From assembly GCA_003254905.1 (NCBI GenBank), contig QANU01109201.1, positions 281,606 through 345,605 on the forward strand: 64,000 bases of DNA. Reading direction: 5' to 3'. The DNA comes from Nissolia schottii (Eukaryota > Streptophyta > Magnoliopsida > Fabales > Fabaceae). The position numbers and the translations under genes were made by a program. The stretch's first letter is position 1. Every line of letters begins with the position of its first letter. The notes below the pieces were generated by a model. That model saw only the letters and a list, made by a program, of their open reading frames with translations. It was not told where the DNA came from and ran no database searches. Below, piece by piece: positions 34,301 through 41,706 of this stretch.

Positions 34301-37300
34301 TAATTCTCGCTCGTAGACAGACTTTGCCTGAGCCCGTTCGGAGAGTTTTTGGCTCATGTAAGCGACGGGCCTCCCCTCTTGCATCAGTACCGCCCCTATG
34401 CCTTTGCCTGAAGCGTCGGTTTCGAGAGCGAAAGGCTTGGAAAAGGAGGGAACTGCCAGAACGGGCAGTGTAGTCATGGCTGTCTTGAGGGTGTCAAAAG
34501 CGGTTTGTGCTTCTTCACTCCACCGAAACTGGTCTTTCTTGAGGAGCTGAGTGAGCGGCCAAGCAATGCGCCCATAATTCTCCACAAAACGTCTATAGTA
34601 CCCTGTAAGTCCAAGAAATCCTCTCAAAGCCTTGAGATCCTTCGGAGTGGGCCAGTCACTCATGTCTTGAATCTTTTTGGGATCCGCTGCCACCCCATCT
34701 TTTGAAACAATGTGGCCGAGATACTCAATTCGATCCTGGGCAAACCTGCATTTTTTCTTGTTAAGGAAGAGCTGATGTTTTCGTAATACCTCAAATACTT
34801 GCTGAAGGTGCTCCCAATGATGTGCCAGGTCCGGGCTGTAAATTAATATATCATCAAAGAATACAAGGACAAACTTTCTCAAAAAAGGCCTTAATAGTTG
34901 GTTCATGAGTGCCTGAAAAGTGGATGGTGCGTTAGTTAAACCGAATGGCATGACCAAGAACTCATAGTGCCCTTCATGGGTACGAAAGGCTGTCTTGTGA
35001 ATGTCCTCCGCCCTCATCCGGATCTGGTGGTATCCAGATTTTAAATCTAGTTTGGAAAAAATTGCAGCATTACCGATTTCATCAAGTAGTTCATCAATCA
35101 CCGGAATAGGAAATTTGTCAGCTATTGTTTCCTTGTTTAAGGCACGGTAATCGACACAAAAACGCCAACCACCATCTTTCTTCTTAACTAAAATCACCGG
35201 GCTTGCAAATGGGCTAGTACTCGGTCTAATTATTCCAGATTGTAGCATTTCAGTAACAATATTCTCAATTTCAGACTTTTGATAATAAGGGTACCTGTAA
35301 GGGCGTATGCGGGGAATAGAGGAGCCTTCTTTAAGGATTATGGCATGGTCATTGGGCCGCTGAGGGGGGAGGCCTGTGGGTGTCTGAAAAAGGTCTTGAA
35401 ATTGCTGTAAAAACAGCTCAGTTTCTGCCGACATGTGTGTTTCCTCCAGGGGTGTTTCGGACTCCATCTTAAGGGATGTGATGACATACCCTTCACCTTT
35501 CCCTCTTAGTGCGTGTAAAGTATTTTTCCAGGACGCTCGGCTCCTGCTTAGAGAGGGGTCTCCCTGCAAAAATTTCGTTTCCCCATCCTGCTTCCAGCTT
35601 AATGTCAGTTCCCTGTAATTTCCCACGAATTCTCCCAAGCTTGCCAACCATCCTGCTCCTAACACTACCTCCGAGCATCCTAATTTCATCACAAAAAAGT
35701 CTTGCTGCAATCTGACCCCCTGTATTTGTAACGTTACCTTTTCGCAGCCTTCGGTTCCTTTCTCAATTGCTCCGTTCCCTACCTCCACTTGGAATTCTCT
35801 GATTTGCTTTACTGGAATATTCAGCCTCCTAACCACTTCAGTTGCCAAAAAATTGGCAGATGCTCCTGGATCAATTAGGACCATCACTGTCTCCCCTTGT
35901 ATCTCCCCTAAAAGCTTGAAAGTCTTATGGGACGTGAGTCCCCAATAGCTGTAAGCAGACAACTGTAGGTCTGTTTGCTCACCCAATCTGCTCGGTTCTT
36001 CCTCTGATGAAGGGGTTTCTTCGGGTTCTCCCTCTCCCTCGTCTTCCCCTAAGATAACTATGTGAAAGTTCTTCATGGTACATTTATGATCAGGGCTCCA
36101 TCTTTCCCCACAACGGAAACATAGTCCTCTTCGTTGCCTCTCTGCCCATTCATCATTTGACAACCTCCTCAGGTTGCTGGTCCTGGAGTTGCTCGAAGAA
36201 GCTGCACTGGGACCTGTACTGGGTGCTGGCCGATTAATTACTGAGGCTTCTGATGGTTTCGGGTTGGTGCTGTAGTTCGTCTCCCCCCTGCCCCCTCCTT
36301 TGTTATCCGGTGGTCTAGTGCCACTCGCTACCCTGGAGTAGGGTGTCCCTGAAACTCCATTGCTCCTGTAACTACCTTCCCACCTTCGGTTTCCAGGACT
36401 AAGGCCGGTTTCCCTCCAAGCCCTGTTCCTCCATTCAATGGCCATCGCTTTGTCCATTAATGCAGGTAGATTTGCAAATTTAGCCACTTCAATCTCTGCC
36501 TGAATTTCTTTCTTCAGCCCATTAGCAAAAATGCACATTAAGGCTTCAGCTCCTAAGCCTTTGTGAGACCTTGCTGCAGCCTCAAAATCTCGTCTATACC
36601 TTGCGACGTCCTCTACCTGTCTTACCTCCAACAGCGGTGCCAAAGGATTAAGGGCAGCCCCTGGTTGGAATCTTTTCAACAAATCCTCTCTGAATCTGTC
36701 CCAATGCAAGAACGGAGTGTGTTCCTCCCACCATTCCATCCAGGTGAGAGCTTCGCCTTCTAAGGCTAGGGTGACGATGTCCATTTTGTCCTGTAAGGCT
36801 GTTTGCGTGACCTTAAAGTATCTCTCCATCTTCACAAGCCATTCCGAAGCTCCTACACCAGAAAAAATTGGAACATCAAGTTTCCTATTGGTCTCGAATC
36901 GTCGGCCTTCCTGTTCTTCTCTCTCCATTCTGTCACCTTCCCCCTGTCCTCCTGACCCCCGGCCTTCTTCCTCTTGGTTGTCCTCGGTCCGCCTCGGAGG
37001 TAACCTGTCCATCATTTGTTGCAGCAGGGTCATCGTGTTCGTTTGCGCCTCCTCCAACCTCGCCTGTGAACTCCGCATGGCCTCCTGATTCGCCCTCACG
37101 TCCGCCCGTACTTCTGCCATCTGTCGTTCTAATATGTCTAACCTCGATTCCATGACTGCGCGCGTGGAAACCATACAAGTCTCCCGGGAACGTTGCTCTG
37201 ATACCAGTTGTAAGAACTGGTATCTATTAGGAATAATTGCTGAATAATGCTTAGTATTATTGATTGATAATAACCGAATCCCAGTGGGGAACACGGTTGC

Positions 37301-39884
37301 AGAACAGAAAATATAGAAAGGTAGCAGAAAATAACCTGGGAATTATGGATCCCTTGGTCCCCTATGTCCTGACTGAATTTCTGAATGCCCCCCTCTGCCT
37401 TACGGTCTCTCTCATATAGCAAGAGAGAATCAATTGCTGAAAATCCCTAAAATCCCTCACCTTCCCCTTTTATCTGCAACTAACTTATTTTTTCTGATAC
37501 AATAAAATAATACAGCTAATCCAATCAGATTCTATCTAATTTAAATTCAAAATAATCAGCTTGCTGATCTATTCTTTCCTTTTCTGGTATAATGCCGCGG
37601 AAAAGGAATAATATCCTTTCCTTTATTGACTGAATCCGTGGCTGGCGGGTATGTAACAATTCCCAAGGCCAATTCCTTCCAATTCTGAGATGTCTCCCGT
37701 AGCCCCTCTCCCTCACCTATATTATCCCCTCCTAACAGAATCAGATAGTGCTCTCTCAAAACGAAGGCTGGATTTTATAGACTCTACGTAATAAACTGAC
37801 GAATACAAGGATATTCATGAATATATAACTTCCTTAATTACAGATTCTATCATATTCCAATCATATCCTACCTAAATAATTACATATTCTAACACTTCCC
37901 CTCAAGCTTCAACATTCAGATCATATGCACCGAGTTTGTCACATGGATAAGTTATTCCTGGACTTTAAGGCTTAGTGAAAACATCCTCCATTGATCATTT
38001 GAATTGACAAAGCTTGTGCTGTTGTCTTCGGATAAAATCTTTTCTCTAATGAATTGGCTATTGACCTCAAGGTGCTTGGTCCCCTCATGAAAAACTGGCA
38101 AGAGGCTTAGAGTTGAGTGGGTCTAACTCTTCCCTGAAAGCTAGGTCATGGGAGTAGGGATATCCAACACTATATAAAGGCTATCTAGGCTTTATTCCTT
38201 AGCAGTTTTGGATACTAACACAGTTCCTTCGTGCCCCAAGAATGGACATTTATAATTTTATGAGTAAATAGTAGAAGATTTTACCTTAGCATCTAATTAA
38301 TCTGTGATATTTTTATGTAACCTTTTTCCCCATTGTTTTTGCTTTATGACATGCCCTCAAATATACATGTACAGATGCAAAATCCTGACTGCTCAGTTAT
38401 GGTGGACAATTGCTATGGAGAATTTGTTGAAAGCATTGAACCTCCCATGGTGGTATGTGATAATATGACCCATTTTGTGGTGCTTTATTCCTAGGATGTG
38501 TAGCTGTATCACATTGTACATTGGTGGACAGGGTGCAGATTTGATTGCTGGCAGTTTGATAAAGAATCCTGGTGGAACAATTGCGCCATTTGGTGGATAT
38601 GTTGCTGGGAGAAAAAAATGGGTTGAAGCAGCTGCAGCTCGACTTTCTGCACCTGGGCTTGGTGTGGATTGTGGCTCAACCCCTGGTGATATCATGCGAG
38701 CCTTTTTCCAGGGATTATTTCTTTCACCCCAAATGGTTGGGGAAGCAATCAAGGTTCTGGATCCTTCATTTTAATAGAATAGATGGAGATTTTATTGCAT
38801 GTATCTGGTAGTGAGATTGACACCTGTTTTTCTATGTAAGGGTTCTTTCCTGATAGCTGAAGTTTTGTCATCTAAAGGCTATAAAGTGCAGCCACTCCCT
38901 CGAGTACCCCGTTGTGATACGGTTCAGGTTTCGTTATTGATTCAGTCTATTTCTTTCTGTTCTACCAGAAATTTCTTGTTTGGGGAGGGGTTTGGGTGTG
39001 TGTATAGCGGCGGAATCCATTAGAATTGGTGTAAAACTTGTCACACTACAAAGTATTTTGATACATATAAATATAAAAGATGTACTATATTTTCGATTAA
39101 TGTGGATGTTTTTAGTTATGATCTGTAGTGTATGAACTTTTCATCCAAGAGTGTAAGTTAATCATACACTACAGAAAAGTTTTACAACCTTCTGGTAAAG
39201 GTTTTGACTTGACTCACTCTTGGATTAAAAGTTCATACTATAAGGAACTTCAGTCTATCATGAATGTGTTGTTAATTGAAAAGCTTATGTTGATGTAGAC
39301 GAGAACTAGTCACACAGGAATCTATTTCAACGTGTAAGTTGATCGTTATTCAGATGAAAAATAAAATTAGTCTTCACTGCTAATAGGCCGTACAGCTTGG
39401 AAGCCGTGAGCGTCTCCTAGCTTTCTGTGAGGCTGTTCAGAGAAGCTCTCCTGTAGGTTCATATACCAAACCAGTTGTGGGTACCACTCCTGGATATGCA
39501 TCAGAGGTCTGCTTAGATTTATCTCCTTGGTGCCCAACTTTGTTCTTTGCACCTTTTCGTATGTTAATTACTTTCTCTTCCAATAGATATCAATAACTCT
39601 TTCATATGAAACAGGTAATATTTGCTGATGGGACATTTATTGATGGGAGTACTAGTGAGCTTTCATGTGATGGACCTCTTAGAGAGCCATTTGCTGTATT
39701 CTGCCAAGTATGTTCCTTTGTAATTTTGTATCATGTAATACTACTACCTCGATTACATATCATAGTTTACGGCTGATCTTCAAGACACCACTTATGATCT
39801 TAATTTTATCTTTTACAAATGCAGGGTGGCACCCATTGGACTCAATGGGGACTAGTTCTAGGAGAAGTTCTTAAATCTGTATGA
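28395..39884 (+). CDS. PLP-dependent enzyme, Met_gamma_lyase / 'aluminium resistance' (cystathionine beta-lyase-like) family
   Basis: Twelve exons: 28395-28523, 28906-29019, 29877-29987, 30085-30147, 30264-30377, 30459-30608, 38375-38452, 38532-38753, 38841-38927, 39387-39506, 39615-39707, 39825-39884. All borders are GT-AG and the frame is open for 446 residues. The N-terminus is Ser/Pro/Arg-rich, possibly an organelle transit peptide. Family landmarks are 'VGSHHFGGCTGYGH' across exons 2-3, 'FFSGTHAITCALFALLRPGD', 'QRSCGYSWRRSLSV', 'VMVDNCYGEFVESIEPP', the PLP-lysine region 'GADLIAGSLIKNPGGTIAPF' and C-terminal 'GGTHWTQWGLVLGEVL'. The family (COG4100, Pfam Met_gamma_lyase) is related to Cys/Met-metabolism PLP enzymes; the plant substrate is unknown. 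Intron 6 is enlarged to 7,766 bp by nested transposons, yet every exon is intact. Confidence 0.93.
30784..30990 (-). pseudogene. Exon-like fragment of an unrecognised gene, antisense in intron 6
   Basis: An open minus-strand stretch encodes an ordinary, non-repetitive protein-like sequence ('IERLEKILLPQTLRRGGFSY', 'DSFYVDDEGQLLNEFRAGQD') and ends at a good donor, GTTCAG|gtaggg. No ATG start is seen, and no partner exon was found nearby. I do not recognise the protein. It may be a gene piece carried by a transposon or an old duplication. A chance frame is less likely given the composition and the donor site. Confidence 0.5.
31365..31690 (+). repeat. Partial copy of a dispersed AT-rich repeat (family of 54648-55196)
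   Basis: Shares long words with the second half of 54648-55196, e.g. 'ATAATTGAGTTATGTTTTAT' and 'TTTACATATGTAAA', in the same order and orientation. The left end is missing. Confidence 0.7.
31719..31855. mobile_element. Stowaway-like MITE
   Basis: A 137-bp unit with terminal inverted repeats CTCCCTCC ... GGAGGGTG, flanked by TA on both sides, as for Tc1/mariner-type Stowaway elements. It lies in intron 6 of the PLP-enzyme gene. Confidence 0.8.
31929..32155 (-). repeat. Copia LTR, distal half (split by the gypsy insertion)
   Basis: With 37664-37894 this makes one copia LTR of about 458 bp read on the minus strand, interrupted at ATTCC by the gypsy element. The outer end at about 31929 (minus-strand ...CTGGAACA) is an estimate. 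Confidence 0.55.
32156..32606 (-). repeat. 3' LTR of the gypsy chromovirus
   Basis: This 451-bp copy contains seven C's in the run near 32335. It also holds the gag-pol stop codon, so the protein tail is read from LTR sequence. Confidence 0.95.
32504..37174 (-). CDS. Gag-pol polyprotein of the gypsy chromovirus
   Basis: From the ATG at 37174 ('MVSTRAVMES') the frame is open for 1,556 residues. Gag lies at about 100-290, with a CCHC zinc knuckle 'CFRCGERWSPDHKC' at 352-365. The protease is near 433 ('VLIDPGASANF', with Pro where Ser/Thr is usual). RT is about 600-800 with 'FFDD' at 772-775. RNase H starts at about 915 ('ETDASGKGIGAVL'). The integrase zinc finger uses H1104, H1111, C1141 and C1144; the catalytic core has 'MDFIGG' (D1174), 'SDRDRLF' and E1270. 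The chromodomain spans about 1468-1515 ('VLLKWKNLPDFESSWE'). The last ~35 residues are encoded in the 3' LTR. It performs reverse transcription and insertion of the element. No stop or frameshift is present. Confidence 0.95.
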   Translation of the reverse strand: MVSTRAVMESRLDILERQMAEVRADVRANQEAMRSSQARLEEAQTNTMTLLQQMMDRLPPRRTEDNQEEEGRGSGGQGEGDRMEREEQEGRRFETNRKLDVPIFSGVGASEWLVKMERYFKVTQTALQDKMDIVTLALEGEALTWMEWWEEHTPFLHWDRFREDLLKRFQPGAALNPLAPLLEVRQVEDVARYRRDFEAAARSHKGLGAEALMCIFANGLKKEIQAEIEVAKFANLPALMDKAMAIEWRNRAWRETGLSPGNRRWEGSYRSNGVSGTPYSRVASGTRPPDNKGGGRGETNYSTNPKPSEASVINRPAPSTGPSAASSSNSRTSNLRRLSNDEWAERQRRGLCFRCGERWSPDHKCTMKNFHIVILGEDEGEGEPEETPSSEEEPSRLGEQTDLQLSAYSYWGLTSHKTFKLLGEIQGETVMVLIDPGASANFLATEVVRRLNIPVKQIREFQVEVGNGAIEKGTEGCEKVTLQIQGVRLQQDFFVMKLGCSEVVLGAGWLASLGEFVGNYRELTLSWKQDGETKFLQGDPSLSRSRASWKNTLHALRGKGEGYVITSLKMESETPLEETHMSAETELFLQQFQDLFQTPTGLPPQRPNDHAIILKEGSSIPRIRPYRYPYYQKSEIENIVTEMLQSGIIRPSTSPFASPVILVKKKDGGWRFCVDYRALNKETIADKFPIPVIDELLDEIGNAAIFSKLDLKSGYHQIRMRAEDIHKTAFRTHEGHYEFLVMPFGLTNAPSTFQALMNQLLRPFLRKFVLVFFDDILIYSPDLAHHWEHLQQVFEVLRKHQLFLNKKKCRFAQDRIEYLGHIVSKDGVAADPKKIQDMSDWPTPKDLKALRGFLGLTGYYRRFVENYGRIAWPLTQLLKKDQFRWSEEAQTAFDTLKTAMTTLPVLAVPSFSKPFALETDASGKGIGAVLMQEGRPVAYMSQKLSERAQAKSVYERELMAMVLAIQKWRHYLLGRKFTVFTDQKSLKFLLDQRVGGEEQQKWLSKLLGFDFEIKYKAGTENRVADALSRKFQMAAVSVVSASEWEGLAEEVHHDPKLRGIMQSLIAGEPAPTGYTLQNGRLLHQGRLAVPKQSQLIPKILQEFHDTKIGGHSGFFRTYKRISGLLHWEGMKKTIMDYVRQCPTCQTNKHSTLTPAGLLQPLPVPANVWSEIAMDFIGGLPKAQGKDTILVVVDRMTKFAHFFPLSHPYSAKEVADLFVKEVVKLHGFPNSIVSDRDRLFMSTFWSEMFKQAGTALKMSTADHPQTDGQSEAVNKCVETYLRCFTGSKPKQWPRWLNWAEYWYNTNYHGSIKMTPFRALYGRDPPALLRGGGETAVEEVRHLMEERNHMLDELRFQLERAQNRMRTYADKKRRDVSFEPGDLVYLKLQPYRMKTLAKRVNQKLSPRFYGPFEVLSRVGMVAYKLKLPEGARVHPVFHVSLLKKCVAPTTQIQPLPAALTEDFELQVEPQQVLAVRRNSANQWEVLLKWKNLPDFESSWESVTDIQTAFPSFHLEDKVVLQGEGIVTYPPATDSVNKGKDIIPFPRHYTRKGKNRSAS
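32607..32619 (-). other. Polypurine tract
   Basis: AAGGGGAGGGAAT on the element strand, directly against the 3' LTR; it primes plus-strand DNA synthesis in this class. Confidence 0.85.
37195..37206 (-). other. Primer-binding site (initiator tRNA-Met type)
   Basis: TGGTATCAGAGC, two bases after the 5' LTR end, matches the usual plant retrotransposon site for the 3' end of initiator tRNA-Met. Confidence 0.9.
37209..37658 (-). repeat. 5' LTR of the gypsy chromovirus
   Basis: A 450-bp copy, almost identical to 32156-32606; it carries six C's in the variable run. Confidence 0.95.
37664..38096 (-). mobile_element. Ty1/copia remnant: LTR proximal half plus RNase H end
   Basis: On the minus strand, the end of a copia RNase H ('FHEGTKHLEVNSQFIREK', then 'ILSEDNSTSFVNSNDQ') leads to a polypurine tract GCTTGAGGGGAAG and an LTR start TGTTAGAATATG at 37894. 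The LTR runs to 37664, where the gypsy element interrupts it, and resumes at 32155. The rest of pol and the 5' LTR are missing beyond 38096. The element lies antisense in intron 6 of the PLP-enzyme gene. Confidence 0.8.
39124..39241. repeat. Imperfect inverted repeat in intron 9 of the PLP-enzyme gene
   Basis: Arms 39127-39153 (core GTATGAACTTTTCATCCAAG) and 39215-39241 pair at 24 of 27 positions around a 61-base spacer. A second, perfect 12-bp pair (CTGTAGTGTATG at 39124 / CATACACTACAG at 39163) overlaps it. Could be a MITE relic or simply a hairpin-forming intron segment. Confidence 0.7.
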
Positions 39885-40445
39885 TGGAGAACATCACTAA
39901 GTTTATACAACATAATTTTTATGTGACCTTCAGGGGATGACATGATTCAGATTTCTACAATGATACACTGCAAGAATTACTTGTGCATAACAAGATCCCT
40001 GGATTCTACTGTGGAAGGGAACAACAACTAAGATTCGGAGTTCTTACATTGTTTTACATCATTGAAAGCGATATATTTGGAAGCCTTCTTTGATGGATCT
40101 GCTGTTCGAACCATGCTCGGATTAGAATTCTTTGTACTTTAGTATGATCTATTTCAATCTTGACAAGAATTGTGGAAGTTCAAATATTAATAAAATTCCA
40201 ATAACATAGATAAAAATGAATTAAAAATTTTAATTTTTATATTTATATAGATAAAGATATTTACATAATTCTATATATTATTGGGTAATTGGTGAATATC
40301 CAAGGGTCAGGTATCTCAATCCTCATATCTGTACTCATTAGTAAACGGGTATGGATACTCGTCCCTGTGGGTATGGAAATCGCAAGCATGCTCATAGCTA
40401 TTGTGGGTAATACCCGTGAATATCTAAATTTGTGGGTATTTTTGT
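39885..40445. other. 3' flank of the PLP-enzyme gene, AT-rich
   Basis: Probably contains the 3' UTR. Around 40310-40440 there is a GGGTA/TACCC-rich stretch (e.g. GGGTATGGATACTCG) of repeat character. No further gene is seen. Confidence 0.5.
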
Positions 40446-40449
40446 CATT

Positions 40450-41060
40450 TCTATTGATGTTTGTAATTGTGACATTGTACAAGAATTAGAAGAATTTGTG
40501 ACATTGGATGTGAATTGCAAGAAAATGTAGCACCACACAAGAATTTGAAGGAAACATGACATTGCACTTGAATTGTAAAGAAAGGCAACATTACATGAAA
40601 ATTTGAAGAAAATGTGTCAGTGTACCAACATTGCAAGAAAATGTAGTAATGTACGAGAATTTGAAAGAAACGTTACATTCCACTCGAATTGATAGGAAAC
40701 ACAGTATTCCACTCAAATTGAAGGAAACATGACATTGCACTTAAATTAAAAGAGAATATGGCATTGCACAATATTTATATGAGAATTTGAAGGAAGCGTG
40801 ATATGACACTTGAATAGCAAGGAAATGTTGCATTGCACAATAATTTAAAGAAAATTTGCATAAAAATTTGAAGAAATGTTGCATTACACAAGAATTAGAA
40901 GGAAACATAACATTGCACATGACTATGAATGAACCATGGCATTATTTAAAAGTTAGAAGAAAATGTGGCATTACATGAAAATTAAAAGCAAACATAGCAT
41001 TCCACAAAAAATGAGAAGGATGTGACATTATGTAAATGTTACATTACGCAAGAATTGAAA
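40450..41060. repeat. Degenerate tandem repeat, about 30-35-bp unit
   Basis: The phrase 'GAATTTGAAGGAAACATGAC' plus 'ATTGCACTTG' recurs well over a dozen times with much variation from about 40480 to 41055. No coding meaning; it fits an old minisatellite or a tandem segment of a transposon. Confidence 0.75.
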
Positions 41061-41706
41061 AAAAAAAAATTTAAACCTTACGTTTGTAGTTATTTTCATT
41101 GTTATAACTAATTTTATAGTAGTAAATAAATTAAACAAATTACATTATTCATAACATATTATTCACAATATATTATTCATAATATCCTTGTCACGGGCTC
41201 AAACACTAGTAAAGTGATAAGGGGCAGCAAGGTTGCAAATTTTGCAACATGGTAAATAGTATATATAAAGTACCTACAAAAGAGTACAGAGTTGCCAAGG
41301 CATGGCCAAGGTTATCACTTATAAGTAAGGCTTAACTAACCGAAGTCAAATGATCAGTGACCACGTATCGCATGGGTAAATGCTAACAAAACTATAACCA
41401 AGCCTTTTCCTTATCTCTTGGCCATCAAGATCTGGCACCACTGCCGGTGATCACCACAACAATGTGGTTGCCAAATTATGACCTAAACGCTAGCTGTTAT
41501 AAATAAAAAATAAAAAAGACACCAGGGTCAGCTGGTTTTAAAAATAGCCACAGAAATATAAATAATTTAAAATAGAAAAAGCTTCAATGGCTTGGAAGGA
41601 ATATCTCAACCCAAATTGACATGCGTGTAGGCCTCATATGCACAGATCACATTGCAGATAGTAAAGCTTATTCAACCAAAACCTACCATCGCCAATAAAA
41701 CGTTTT
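41061..41706. other. No recognised gene
   Basis: AT-rich sequence between the tandem repeat and the stop codon of the minus-strand small gene; it must include that gene's 3' UTR. Confidence 0.5.

Larger units (their letters stand above)
32156..37658 (-). mobile_element. Young, nearly intact Ty3/gypsy chromovirus (Reina-like size)
   Basis: A 5,503-bp element with LTRs at 32156-32606 and 37209-37658. It is flanked by the perfect 5-bp target duplication ATTCC (32151-32155 and 37659-37663). LTR ends are TGTTACA...TTACA on the element strand. A primer-binding site for initiator tRNA-Met follows the 5' LTR and a polypurine tract precedes the 3' LTR. By eye the two LTRs differ by one substitution (GTATTGTTG / GTATTATTG) and one C in a 6/7-C run. 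One long gag-pol frame lies between them. The chromodomain, short LTRs and overall length suggest the Reina clade; that clade name is inference. Confidence 0.96.

Noticed and set aside
36717-37088. Plus-strand frame of 123 codons
   Set aside because: Lies antisense to the gag region of the chromovirus and is fully explained as its shadow.
37525-37759. Minus-strand frames spanning the gypsy/copia junction
   Set aside because: Chimeras of LTR sequence from two elements joined by the insertion; no protein meaning.
40450-41060. CRISPR-like array
   Set aside because: Units are degenerate, without constant repeats and unique spacers, and this is plant nuclear DNA.
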